This document shows, piece by piece, positions 31,108-43,267 of a DNA stretch of 64,000 nucleotides; position 1 is the first letter of the stretch, and every line of letters begins with the position of its first letter. Source of the stretch: Symbiodinium natans (lineage: Eukaryota; Sar; Dinophyceae; Suessiales; Symbiodiniaceae); contig CAJNDS010002253.1 in assembly GCA_905221605.1 (NCBI GenBank), positions 408,904-472,903 on the forward strand, read 5' to 3'. Below the pieces are notes generated by a model. It saw nothing but the letters and a program-made list of their open reading frames with translations, searched no databases and was not told the DNA's origin. Both the position numbers and the translations under genes were made by a program.

Positions 31108-32187
31108 GCTTTTTGTTGTGCTGTCAGCCGCTTGTGATTCTGTTTCTGTGCCTTTACGAAGTGAAATCCGCTCTTGTGGCTCAAGGGGTCGGGCCTTCAT
31201 AGGCATTTCATCAGACATGGGAAAGGATACTGATGGCAAGAATGATGCCAAGAGTGAGATTGTCCGGAGAAGTGCTTCAGTTTTTGTCAGTTAAGTTGCA
31301 CCCAACTGCTGCAGCACCTGGGTTGCCTGCAATTTTCACATGTCGGCAATGTCGCCCCAGGCCTGATTCCGAGATGTTACTTGGTTTTGCGTCAGTTGTT
31401 GCAATCTGCTTGCTGTTTGCAGTCGCCGGAAAGAGCTCTCCTGAGCAAAAGCCAGCGCATCGTCGCGCGCATCTCATTTCACCAAGTGCCAGCAGGTTTG
31501 CTAAGCTCAGCTTGAAACAAACGAGCTTCCGTAGATCCTATCCGATCCATTTCTTCATGTTCAAGGCACTGGGTGGGGAACGCGCGGCTACCAAGCAGCT
31601 CTTTGAAGCGTGGATGCTTAGCATTGCGTAGCACTGTAGCACTCTTTTGCTTGGCAGCTGACAGCAGCTTGTGACATGTATATAACCTTCTTCGATCTTC
31701 CACAGCTGGTGCGAGGGCAACCGCTGGGTTGGTGGGGAGGCCGGCTTTCTTCGGCATGGTCTTGAATGCTCCTCGTCGTTTTTTGTGTGGGGTTGCGGCA
31801 AGGAAGCTGAGATCGATTCTGCCCTGATCCGACTTTCCGGCATGCGTTCACGGCCCTCATTCGGTCACTTGCGCTTTCACTGCGACGTACGTGCATTATC
31901 TCCAGATCATGCTGTCCTGAGTAGTGTACCGGTGCTGCATTCTGTTACCGATTGCTTGCGTGGGGGGCTTCTCATGTCCTGATCAGCGATCATTCCTGGA
32001 TCTGAAAAGCCAGGCCAGTGTGCAGAATGCACGGAAGGAGGAAAAATAACCGATCTGCGGCAATCTCAGGACCTTTGTGTTCTTGAAGTGCTTACATGCC
32101 TACTTTCAATGTCGGCTCACTCTAAGGAATTTTCACTACAAATTTTTGTGCGGAGCCAAGCTTGTCGCATGAAGAAGGCTGCTTTCA
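31108..32187. other. Intergenic or intronic stretch, no firm feature
   Basis: About 31566-31630 (ALGGERAATKQLFEAWM) is a weak exon candidate after an AAG acceptor. Nothing else was seen. Confidence 0.25.
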
Positions 32188-35100
32188 GGTCTGCCGAGCT
32201 GAGGAGCAGAATCCAGGGCTTGGAGGATCACCTGGCGAGCCTGCGAAGTTTAGACCTCTCTTCGTCGGGCTCCTGGCAATGGATGGCTTCTGTTCTGCCA
32301 GGCTTTGTGTCACCAAGTTCTGTAGTCCCCGCAGGAACAACATCAGAGTCATGGAAAATTTTGGGTCCATGATGAAGCTGCGCGAGCTGAAGTGATGTGC
32401 TTGGTGCTGTGCCGGGCAAGTTCCCTAAATCCCAAATCCAAAGCCTTTGATCGGCTGAGGCTTGACAGCTGTCAGATTTCCCGCATTCAGGGATTGGAGA
32501 AATGTCCCAGCCCGGAGCCTGGACGCTTTTCTGGAAGGCTTGTTGGCATATCTGCAGAATGCTGGAGACCTGACGAGTGCCGTTTGCGCAGAGGTCTCGT
32601 CTCTCTCCACTTGGAGGACAACGACATCAACTGCGTGGAAGGCATGGCTGCGTTTGCTGCGTGATGCTGCGTGTGCCTTCTGACTCTGGCGTTTTCTGTC
32701 GTCTCGAGGCCTTGAGAAGCTTTTCTCCCTGGAGATTCTGAATCTTGAAAGGAACAGACTCCAGAGGCAGATTGCCCAAGCAATCTCTACTCCTCCTTGC
32801 TGGTCTACTTGGGCTATTGCGCGTAGCCCGCTAGGCTTGGCCGTGGCTTGAGCAAGCTGAGCAAGCTGAAGGAGTCCTGGTCTCAGCCAAATCAGTTTGG
32901 TGCTTCATCGCGGAAGGCGCGATATCGGGGGTTCTGACGGTAGAGGCCGCGAAGAGAGAGACGGTGAACGAGGGATGGTGCGGCGGAGGTCAACGGAGGA
33001 GCGGAGGAGATGTCGCTGCGGAGGTCAAGGACAGGAAGGGCACGGGGAGGTTGACGGAGGAGAGGGACGGGAGGCTGATGGGAGGGCAGGCGAGGCATGG
33101 ACAACAGGGTGGCAGAGCGCGATGTCGAGTTGGCGCGGGACAAGCGTGGACATTAAGAGGGAGGGAGCGCGATATCGACCTTCGGGGGAGCCGTAGACAA
33201 GGGGAAGGGACGCACGAGGGGGGGGGGGGAGAGCGCGATATCCGGTTGATGGGGAGGCCGCTCAAGGGGTTGGCGAGAGGGTGTGGGGGAGGATAGGGGA
33301 GGCGTGGCCACCAGAGCCTGTATGTACAACGTAAGGCAGGCTTCTCATGCAGATTTGACCCCTGCTTCGAATTGCAGCCTGCATTTGATGAAAGTTGCGA
33401 AAGATAAGCAGAGATATTGGTGGGCTTCCCTTCCATGGCTGACCACGTCGGGTCAGGAAATTTCAAAGGTGCATTGCTTTCTGTTTCTTTCAAACGTCCT
33501 AGTGTCATGTTACGAGCAGAGGTTGCGGCTGAGCTTTAATCAGCTGACGGCACTGGAGGGCCTTCCCGGCCTTGCTGCTCTGGAGGCCCCAGTACAACTG
33601 TACATCTGAAAGTAGTCTGTGCAGAAGTTATGTGAAACTGCGAACTATCTCCAGGGGTTCTTGTTCGTCGTCACTCTGCCAGTAGGTGCTGGATGTCAGC
33701 CGCAACCAGCTGGCAAGCGTTGTAACGGAAGATTTGAAAGGCCACCAGAGCGGAACGGTGAGTAGAAGAGTAGACTTCCCTGACTCGTGGCCGCAGGTTT
33801 GGGCAAGCTGGACGAGCTGAACCTTTCAGGCCCTGGGGAGGTTGGGGGGCATCTCGGTCCACAAGAAGCCACAAATGTTTCGAGGCAACGGTCTCTCCAG
33901 CATCGGCTTTCTTGGGGTTGGAGGTCCGCGTCGGAGTCTCAGAGCCCAACCTTGGCAGGGATCATTGACCAGTGGCGGTGCAAGTGAGCACGGTACATTG
34001 TCGGTACATCCGGTGAATCCGGTAAATGCGACTCTGACCATGGCCAAGTTCGCCTGTCGTCGTTGGATCTCTCCGACAATTCACTGACGACATCTGCTTT
34101 TAAAGGCGATGTTTGCAGACAGGGCAAATGCGGGCGAGCCACGCAGAATCCACGCTCGTTAGGCCTTCCATGCCTTCCGCTCCTCTCGGAGTTCATGCTG
34201 GCAGGAAATCAACTACAGGACGCGTGAATAATTGTGAATACGTGTGACCTCGGGCTCGGGACACTAAAGACCTTCATAATGTGCCTTCTTGTGAGCTTGC
34301 CCTACAAGTAGCGTTTGGAGCCGTCGCAAGTCACAGTTGCAGCAGGAGGTGCCCAACAATTTGGCGAGCAGTCGAGCCCTCATCGTGGGTTGTAGTTGAG
34401 TATCACGAGTCGTTTTGAGTATTCACTGGGTTCCCTTGAACGCCGAAGCGCTTTGGAGGTTGTCCTGCGCTGGAGATCCTCGATGTGTCGCGAAACAACC
34501 TCCTCTTCGTCGCTGAGGTTTGCAAATTGGAATATGTAGGAATTTAGGATGTCATGATATGTCATGCAATATATGCAATCAAGTGAGAACGCAAGGTGGA
34601 GAAGCTCAAGTCGATCGCCACGCTGCGTGAGCTGAGTGTGCAGGTGAGGATGCCTCGTCGCCTTAAAAACGGCCAAGATGTTTCTTCTCCTGGCACAGGG
34701 GAACCCACTTGCGGAGAGCGAGGAGCTCCCGAAGGCAAGCCTCAGCACACTTGCGAAAGATGGCTCTGTGGATGGCTTTGTGGATGGCTTTGTGGCAGTT
34801 CTTGTGGCTCCGTGGCTGTTCGGCTTTTCTGCTCTGTCACTCTCAGAGAGGCGGTGCGCTCCCTGGGTGGTCTCGAGTACGTCGACAACAGGCCGGGGGA
34901 GAGACAAAGGCTGCAGGCTGTGCTGTTGTAGTGGACATGTACGTTAAGGCCTTTTCTTGCGACGGGTCAACTCTCTCAGGCAGCTGATGCCTTTGCAAAA
35001 CGTCCTGGAGGAGTGGAGTGATGTGCTTCTGGCTCCAACTATCGAATTATCCGCATCTTGAGTTCTGGCACACTTTTTCTCACACAGGACGGAGCTGAAA

Positions 35101-37059
35101 AGGAAGAGACGTTCAGCCTGACCAAGGTGGAGGACGGGCCCGGCGCTGTTTCTGTTGGTGGCGAGGGTTCGAGTCATTTCCAGAAGGCACCTTCGGCCAC
35201 CGCTTCCCGACCTGGTACGGCCTCGCGCGCAGGCCTCAGTTGTCGGAGCATAAAGAAACCAGAGCCAACCGTGCTCGCTCGCTCTCAGGGCCTGGTACCG
35301 CTTCCCGTCCGGGCACGGCCTCGCGACCTGGAACAGCAACGGCTCTGAAGGAGGCCTGATGTATCTTGGTGATCTGTACAGTATCTGTACACATTGTGCC
35401 GTTCCCCATCTCCAATTGCTTCAGGCCGGAGTGCAGCAGCCCCTGATGCACACTCCAGCAGTTCCTGTTCGGAAGTGCGCCAGCCCGTGCCTTACAGATC
35501 CTTGCAGCGACTTGGCGCGCTTCCTCTCATAGTATCATAAGACAGACGGGCAATAATGAAGCTGATGACGGCCTCAGGTGAGGAGCAAGTTTCACAGTGG
35601 GCACAGCCTCCTGGACAGCAGTTGATCGTGGTGACCGTTGCTGATCCTGGACTCAAAAGCACCATGTCAGCAGCACCACAGAATAAGGCAGACCATCGGA
35701 AGCCTTCAGGCTATTGGCAAGCAGGTCGCAAAAACGGGCGACAAGGCAAGCATCCTGCCGATTCCGGCACAGTGCCAAGTTCAGCTGTGCGAGGCAGAGC
35801 AGGACTTGCGCGAGATGCCGTGGCCCTCAGCTATCTCAAGACATCTCCCTCGATGCACGACGCGGTTGCCTGGTTGGCCTAGTTTCGAGCAAGGCATCGG
35901 TATGTCCAGAAGGCAAAGAAAGCCAACCGTTTGCATGCGGAGTGGGAAGCCAGCGGGAGTCTCAAGGGACGAAGGCAGAAGCCTGCATCGGATTGTTTTC
36001 GATGGTCTCATATCAGGGCAAGAAGCAGCCATTCCAGAAGAGACAGAGGCCAATGCCGCAAGAAAGTTGCGAGGCTCTTGGGAGGCTTTTATTTCTTATC
36101 GCAATGTTTCCTGGTAGGCGGTCCCGTCGACGCCGGAGTGCCACCAGGCCAGCATCCCTTGGCACTCTAGCCACTCTGGCAGGACTCGAGCAATAGCATG
36201 GTGACAAGGCGCCAACGCCGCTGCGGCCAAGTTCTGGCAAGGCGAGCCGAAAGCTGCGGGAGGCACCTGGCTCGATCAGTTTGGCGACGACGGAAACGCG
36301 CGAAAGAGACCCATGATCAATTGCAACAGAAGGCAGACGCAAAATTGGAGTGTGAAGGTGGTGGCATTCTACCAGGGTGGTGAAGACGAACAGGCCAGGG
36401 CAAACGGCACCCTTCACGGCCTTCCGGTCGTAGAAGCCTTGTTCGCCGCAAATTTGGAGGCCGACGAGGAGACGCCTCCTGAAGCCCTGGCCTTGGAAGG
36501 AAAGTATAGGAGTATAGGAAGTGTTTTGAAGTTCCTGAAGTGCCTTTCTATGAGGCTGGAATCAGCCCAGTCTCGAAGATGCCCACCTCCGTGGTCTTGG
36601 CATCCTGTGACGAGGTCGAGGAGATTCAGGAGGCGGTCATAAAGTAAACGATCGCTCATACCTTCCAGATATGTCTCCCTCCAGATGTTCTCCCTCGTCT
36701 TCTTTCACACTCAATCCCTCTCCCCGGTTTGCTGCTGCCGCTTCTGCTGCTCACTCCGTAGCTCTTGCTCTTTTGAGGTTGAAGATAGGGCACCTAGCCC
36801 GGTTGTGGAGTCGGCAGAGCCTTCTGAAGTCGAGGAGAGTGGAACTGCGTGACATAGTATGACGTACCGAGCCGTGCTGACTGTTGAAAGCATTGGGACT
36901 TAATTTGCTTATTGCACGCGGAACTTGCAATGCTGCCATGATGTTGGGTGGAGTTTGGGTGCATGACGCTGCTTGCCGCAGGAGGCTCTTGAAGACGACG
37001 GCATCAAAGAAGCACCAGTGCCATCGGGGCTACCAGGGCCCCTGCCCGTCGCCGCCTGA
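32188..37059 (+). CDS. Leucine-rich-repeat protein gene, about one repeat per exon, with SRPGTA-type tail
   Basis: LRR pieces in order on the + strand: GLEDHLASLRSLDLSS (32218), NNIRVMENFGSMMKLRELK (32335), RLRLDSCQISRIQGLEK (32455), GLVSLHLEDNDINCVEG (32600), GLEKLFSLEILNLERNRL (32709), LRLSFNQLTALEGLPGL (33522), VLDVSRNQLAS (33688), GLGKLDELNLS (33797), RLSSLDLSDNSLT (34052), LPLLSEFMLAGNQLQ (34173), ALEILDVSRNNLLFVAE (34466), EKLKSIATLRELSVQ (34598), GNPLAESEELPK (34699) and a cap, SLGGLEYVDNRP (34863). Next come a Ser/Thr/Pro region with GTASRPGTASRPGTA (35290-35345), acidic pieces (YEAGISPVSK, 36550; EDRAPSPVVESAEPSEVEES, 36783) and EALEDDGIKEAPVPSG, with stop TGA at 37057-37059. The pattern fits SDS22-like/axonemal-type LRR proteins. 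The partner is unknown, and exon ends are approximate. Confidence 0.7.
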
Positions 37060-37815
37060 GTCGCGTGTGTGCTTGATTTTCTGCATGATTCATAGGCTTT
37101 TGCGGTTTTTGGAGGCGAAGGCCGGGCGGCCTCCTCCAGGCCAGACCGCTGCCACGATCACATCCTCCTTTCAGTTCCTTTTTTTGTCTCCCAGGTAAGG
37201 ACATGAGAGTCGGCGTCCGTGCTTCGGTTCGCCGCTCCAGCTCGGGCACCAGGAGTCGCGCAGGCAGACCGGTGACCTTTTTGGACACATAATCTCACAT
37301 AATCTCACACTGCTCAAGCGTGCATCTGTCGACCATGAAGATCTAGCTCAGAGTCTTAGAGCGCAATCATCAAAACCTGGCTGCCCAAGGGGTAGGGCCC
37401 TACCCTGCCAGAGCATCGAGCCCGACTCTCGGATACTCTCGAAGGGCCTTTAAAACATCCCAAGACTCAAGACACGGATCGCTTATGGTGCCTGAGGTCC
37501 TGGAGCTGTGAAGGGCTACCCAGGAAAGCGCTAGGGGCCTGTTAGGGCCGGTCAGTGAACTGCAGCATCCAATGCCGATGAAGGACCCGATGTCACAGCC
37601 TATCCCGAATTCATTGCGACGGCTCTGTCAAATATTGACAGGGTACATGTGTACATAGTGCGATGCGCGGCGCTGTCGCAGCATGATGTGTTTGCCCGAA
37701 CAACAAGAGGTCAGTCTTGCAACGCTGACTGCAGCCCATTGCAGCCCCATACAGCAGTAGTGTAGCGTATGAGATGCACTCAGGGCAGGAGCCCAAGCTG
37801 GCACCATGATGAGGA
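37060..37815. other. Intergenic, nothing seen
   Basis: No coding-like frame, repeat or structured element was noticed. Confidence 0.3.
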
Positions 37816-37900
37816 TGAAATCAAAATTGGCGGAAGAGATCGCGAACTGCGGCACGCTGAGAAGGTCCACGAGAAGGAGCTTTCAGCCAGAAGGAGGTTG
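37816..37900 (+). CDS. Isolated exon candidate (GGRDREL motif), gene unknown
   Basis: After ATGAG the frame reads DEIKIGGRDRELRHAEKVHE, a charged helix with good coding character. Nothing before or after it clearly belongs to the same gene. It could be a 3' exon of NOB1 (which ends upstream in ..IFAED), but splice phase does not fit well and an LRR gene lies between. Confidence 0.3.
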
Positions 37901-38044
37901 TTTGGATTTGAGCTGCTCAATGTCCATGTGAGGAGCGTCAGCTGCGAGATCCGTTCAATCAGGACAACGCAGCACGAGACTTAGATGTGTTGGACCGTTG
38001 GTGCTGGAGGTTGCAGCCGCATCTCGATGTTCCCGTCACTAGTG

Positions 38045-38268
38045 CTGCTGCCACTGCTAATCCTAGTGCTACTGCTACTGCTAGTGCTTCTGCTACTGCC
38101 ACTGCCACTGCTCGTGCTCGTGCTAGTGCTAGTGCTAGTGCTACTGCTATTGCTACTGCTAGTTCTGCTGCTCTTGCTGCTGCTCTTGCTACTGCTCTTG
38201 CTACTGCTACTGCTACTGCTACTGCTACTGCTACTGCTACTGCTACTGCTACTGCTACTGAACCGACA
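38045..38268. repeat. (GCTACT)n / (CTAGTG)n trinucleotide-type array
   Basis: Runs of GCTACT, GCTAGT and GCCACT units. One strand reads poly-Leu/Val or poly-Ala/Thr, the other poly-Ser, in spurious frames. Confidence 0.95.
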
Positions 38269-38339
38269 GTGGTGCCGTGTGTCAGGCCCGCTCACTCAGC
38301 ACAACGTTCTTGGGCCGATAAATGTGAGGTTTTCAAGGT

Positions 38340-41200
38340 ATACGGGGGTCTGAACGGGGTTTTTGTGGGAGAAAAGAGAGATCAGCTCGGCCCAGGACAA
38401 TGCAGAGTGACCAGCTTCATCAGGAATCGGCAGTGCCAATGAAATCATAGCTTGAAGCAGAGCTTGGGTCACTGACTGCCTCGAGCTCCAGGTCTAGCAT
38501 CACATTGGAATCACAGCTTTGTGGAACACATTCTCCCAGTTTGCCTGGAGGCATTACGAAGCTGGCAACTTGAAGCAACTTTTTTGCTGGCTTGTTTGAA
38601 AACAGCGCTGCCACCTAGGCGAGAAGCCCCGAAACACAAAGAGTGACCCGCACTCTCGAGTGATTTGTCTGTTGCTTTGCACAAAGGCCGTTTAGTAGCC
38701 AACACCAGGTTCAAGGCTTTGCATTTTGCCAAGCGCATGGCGAAACAACGCGCGTCCTACCTTTTTTTCTCGCGCGCTGGTCAGACTGTCCTGAACCTCA
38801 CAGTGTGCCTCCTGGCTCGAACGTCACTAGTGTGGGTTTGGCGCCCACGCAGGGTTCTTGCCTGTATTAGCCTACATGCTCGGCCTACCGTCGCCAGACG
38901 CAGCCCCCAAAAGAAAGGGCGCAAGCTTTTGCTAGTTTTGGTGAAGTTAGACGAAGTTAGAGTGCTGGCGTGTTGGCAGCTCTGACAAATGCCGTTGTTT
39001 CCATGCTCCCTTGCTATGCAAGCCCGCACTCCGTACTCAGCTAGCCAATCTAGATACCAGGCTCGTGGGTGGTATCAGCGCACGACGACAGCCACAGGCA
39101 TGGCATGTCCTTGCATGTCCTTGCCTATTGCGAAAAGGCGCGCAAATTTCACAGCTCGCTCAGGCAAGACCATCACTGCAAGTGGTGGGGGCCCTCGTGT
39201 ACAGGCCAGGGCCTGAAGCTTCGAATCCCTCAAACCCAGAAGTCGGGTGGCTCCAGGCTGGGTATGGCCGCAGAGTCAACCCGAACTCCAACAACTTTCG
39301 TGGCAACCTGGCAGGAATTCTTTCTCCGGTTCATGTGTTGAGTAAAGCGCTTGTTGTTCCGTCCCACATTGCGAGGCTTCAAGCCAAAGAAGAGGTAGAT
39401 CATAATGGATCATCCTTATGAAGCCCTTGCAGCCAGAGCCAGAAAAGCTGCAGTAAGAGGCGTTGTACAAAGCCATGATGGGCCTGGACAATGACTAGCA
39501 AACCCACTTGTTGAAACCACCTGCATACGCTATGAGAATATGAGAAGCATTGTCCAGCAAATCTGACCCAAATGGGCAGGTGTACAGCTTTGAGTTTAGG
39601 TAGCTGGTCTGCCGAAAATGATTGACTTGCAGCGCCGTGGGCGCTGAGCCCCGAAAACCCGAAGCCCGTTGTCCGTGGGCCGGCAACATCCTTACTGTAC
39701 CCACTTGAACCAGTCTTGAACCCTTGAACCTATGAAAGAATCCTAGATTCTCGGAAGCTGGGGTGGTAGGTGGTTGCCAGCATTTTTCCGAGTAGCGCTT
39801 GCTCCATACCATTGTGAAAGCGTCGGCGAACTTTGTCTACCAATGAACACAGATCTACTCTGGCTGCATGCTTGGCCCATCTTGGCCCCTTGGCTCAACT
39901 CAGATTTGATTTGCCTGTCTCTTGAGACACTCGCTTCCGTGAGCCAGTCGGCCTCGCAGGCAGCCCAATGCATCTGTGTACCAACATGGTAAACTTAGAA
40001 AACGTGAGCTTCTGCACAGCGCAGTTCGGCGAGTGGAGCGTTTGCACCACTTGAACACGGTGGCCTTGGGCAGACATCGCCGCATCCTGTGATGCTAGTC
40101 TTATGAGTCGTGTCCATTGTCCACATAGTGGGCACAAATGAGATGCCATGGTCAGGCTACACACAGACATCGCAGACGGGAAGATCATCCTGTTGTGCCA
40201 GGCCTGCAGTGGACATTCATTGCAGGGATACGATCATTCGATATCCGGACTCAAGTAGGTACTGCATGCAACTGTACCGCGGCCGCCAGATGTCTGCTGG
40301 CCTACCTGAGGCAGGGAAGTGTGCTTTTTCATGTGCAGGAATGTGCCGTCTCTGCTCTCCGGCCCGTGCTGCGATCCTTGATGATCCTCGTGATCATTCT
40401 TTGCTTGAAAGAGCTGCTCAGTATGCACCCATATGCACCCTCGTACTGCGGCTCTTCGGACGAGCGTGGCACCGAAGAGTTTTGCTCCGAAGAGTTTTGC
40501 CCCTCAAATTCGAATGCGGAGATACAAGGGGAGGCTCTCTTAGAGTCGGTGCAGTGGGCCGATGAAGGCGGCAGCTTGGAGAGCTGTCGCAAGCATGGCT
40601 GGCTACGTGGCTCTTGCCTGGATCAGGAGTCCAACAGAACGTTTCACGAAGCCCGGTGTGTGAAGAACTGGCATCATCTGGCATCATGAATCCGTTGCGC
40701 CAAATGTTGCCGTTAAACATGAGCAATGTTCGATGGAGATCACGGGTCCAAAGTTGACTTGTTGCACTGCCGCATTTGCCACTCGGGTGAACCCGGGCAT
40801 AACAAATCAACCAGTGGAGCAAAGATGAACAAAGCTTGGCATGATCTTCATGAAGTTAAGGGAACCTCTTTGATGCTCGCTGCATTCGCTCGCCAGATGG
40901 CATCGATGGTTCCGGCAATGTGGCGGAGTGCTTCGTGCGAGGCAGGTACAGACTGTTTGTATTTTAAGGGGCTGCGCCCATGGGCGGGCAGCGCACGCAG
41001 AAGCCCGGGGCGAGCAGTTTCTAAGCATGTTGAGGCCCCTAAACTCCCTTAAAATCTCTAAGCGTTAAGTTTCTAAGCATTTTCAGGCCCCTAAACCCCC
41101 TTCAAATCTCTAAGCGTTTGAGGCTCCGAGACTCCCTTAACGTTTCTAAGCACTTTATAAGGCCCCTAAACTCCCTTTTTCCTAGCCCCGGGCTTAGACA
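38340..41200. other. Long stretch with one possible exon region
   Basis: About 40255-40690 on the + strand stays open for about 140 codons with a hydrophobic run (LMILVIILCLKELL) and an acidic segment made by a tandem 15-bp repeat (GAAGAGTTTTGC.., 40473-40502). It is not recognised and may be chance. Around 41040-41170, short repeats of 'CTAAGCGTT..AGGCCCCTAAACTCCCTT' form a degenerate tandem. Confidence 0.25.
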
Positions 41201-41590
41201 CGTCGCTTATGCCCGCCCTTTGGGGGGCATCATGCTCCTGATGCCCCCCCGGGGTCCCGCCCCGGGAGCCGCTGATGCTCCTGATGCGCGCCTGGGGGTC
41301 CCGGGCTGGACCCGCTGATGCTCATGATGCGCGCCCTCTGGGGGCCTCCGTGGCGACGCAAAAAACCACGAAAAAAAAACCGTTCACCGGCGGCACGCGG
41401 GGGTCGGCGGCACTGGCGTCCGGCCTAATTCTGCTTCGCAGAAGGCCAGAGGCCAGCAAGGCTATTCCCGGGACGACCCGGGCTAAAAGGTCCGCATTTG
41501 CTCGGTCCTTTGGGGACCTCGCGCTGCCCGATTTAATGGCTACCGCCAGTGCCGCCGACCCCAGACCCAAGACAGTCGCATTGGGGCGGA
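41200..41590. other. GC-rich block with degenerate tandem repeats
   Basis: GCTCCTGATGC/GGGGTCCCG-like repeats at 41225-41345 (three imperfect copies), then an A-run (41360-41380) and GC-rich DNA. It looks like part of a dispersed repeat; no ORF is supported. Confidence 0.4.
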
Positions 41591-42860
41591 AGGCAGGGTG
41601 GAGCGCGGGCAGGCGGGGGGGGCGGGGGCGGGGGGGGTGGGGGTGGGTGGGGGTGGAAAGGGGGGCGGCGGGGGTGGGGGGTGTGGGGGGTGACGGTAGA
41701 GGGTTGGTGTCGGATTAGGGAGTTGGGGGCGGAAGGCAGGGGTGGACTGGGGGGCATAGAGATGAAGAAGCGATGAGAGCGGTGAGAGCGGGGGGGCGGT
41801 CGGATGGTGCACGATGGTGGGAGGGGGTAATGATGAGGGCTGGGGAGGGTTGGTGGGAGGGTTAGGGAGTGGGAGTGGGAGAGGGTGGGGGCGGCTGGCG
41901 GAAAGGGGGGCCTGACTCATTTGACCAGCTCTGGTGAGAGGGTTGGGGCGGAAGGCAGGGTGGAGCGCGGCGGGTGGACAGGGGAGGTGACGGTCGAGGG
42001 TTGGTGGAGTTGGGGGCGGAAGGCAGGGGAGTGATGAGAGCGGGGAGGCGGTTAGGGCGGGCGTGGATTGGAATCCCTCAAACTAGAGATTTGTCAGGGG
42101 CGGAGTAGGGGGTAGGGGCCTAGGAGGGAAGGGATGGGGGGGGTGGGGGGGGGTGGGGTTTCAGAGTCGAGGGTGGGGGGTTTGGTGTCAGGGAGGGGTG
42201 GACTGGGGGGCATAGGGAGGGGGAGTGATGAGAGCGGTGAGGGCGGTCAGGGCGGGCATGGACTGGAATCCTTAAAACACTGGAGATTGGTCAGGGGCGG
42301 CAAGGCCTGGGGGGTGGCGGGGGGTGGGGGGGGGGGGGGGGGGGTGGGGGGGGATTTGTCAGGGGTGAGGGAAGGGAGGGGGGGGTGGGGGTGAGGGCGG
42401 TAGGGCGGGCATGGACTGGTTTCTTTAAAACACTAGAGATTGGTCAGGGGCGGAGTAGGGGGTAGGGGCGAGGCCTACAGGAGGGTGGGGGGGGTGGGGG
42501 GGGTGGGGTGGGGCCCGGGGGGGGGGTGGGGGGTGGGGGGGTGGGGGGTTGGGGGGGGTGGGGGGGGGGTGGGGGGGTGGGGGGGGGTGGGGGGGGGGGG
42601 GGGGGGGGGGGGGGTGGGGGGGGTGGGGGGGTGGGGGGTGGGGGGCGGTGAAAGGGCGGTCGGCAGGGACTCTAAAACACGGAGTAGGGGGCAGGGGCGA
42701 GGCCTACGGGGGGTGGGGGGGGGGGTAGGGGGGGGGGGGGGGGGGTGGGGTGGGGGGGGTGGGGGGGGGGGGGGGGGGGTGGGGGGTGGGGGGGGGGTGG
42801 GTGGGGGAGTGGGGGGGTGGGGGGGGGTGTGGGGGGGTGTGTGGGGGGGGAGGGGTCTGG
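41590..42860 (+). repeat. G-run minisatellite, G-rich strand is +
   Basis: About 1.27 kb dominated by runs of 4-20 G separated by single T or A. It is punctuated by a recurring motif (AAAACACTAGAGATTGGTCAG-like, near 42085, 42275, 42430 and, degenerate, 42675). Many windows fit the G-quadruplex pattern. Open frames here are poly-Gly or poly-Pro artefacts. Confidence 0.92.
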
Positions 42861-43113
42861 ACCCTTTAAACCACCTGAATGGATGCGGTGGGGGGGGGTC
42901 AAAGGTCCAATTCAAGGCGTCATGGGTGAGGGCGATGGGTGGCGGGGTTTGGGCATGCACTGAAGCCAAACAATGCAAAAACACTCCAATTCAAGGTGTC
43001 ATGAGCAGCATGCTGTTAGAGCGGGTGAGGGCGGTGAGGGCGGTGGGGGGTCTTCACTGACGCCGCCCTGCTACCGCTGGGGTCGGCGGATATGCTGGGT
43101 CTCTCGGTTGCAG

Positions 43114-43267
43114 CACCCTTCTGTCCAGGATCTCGCGCTGATGAACACCGCAGCTCCTCCAGACGATGTCGAACGCTCACGCATTTTGAAGGCCTCGGTC
43201 CAGTCCGCCATGGGCAGCAGCAAAGCATCAATGCATCAGTTCAAGCGCCTGCACGAAGCAAAATCAG
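43114..43267 (+). CDS. Single well-formed exon, gene unknown
   Basis: Acceptor TTGCAG ends at 43113 and donor AATCAG|GTAATC follows 43267. The 51 complete codons read HPSVQDLALMNTAAPPDDV, then ERSRILKASVQSAM and MHQFKRLHEAKS. It is an amphipathic, coding-like segment of no recognised family. Partner exons may lie in 43.3-44.7 kb (for example about 44550-44690, IGVRCGQIRVTASSEDFPP). Confidence 0.45.

Noticed and set aside
41533-42984. Pro-rich and Gly-rich open frames over the G-run region
   Set aside because: Homopolymer artefacts with no stop codons possible; no coding signal.
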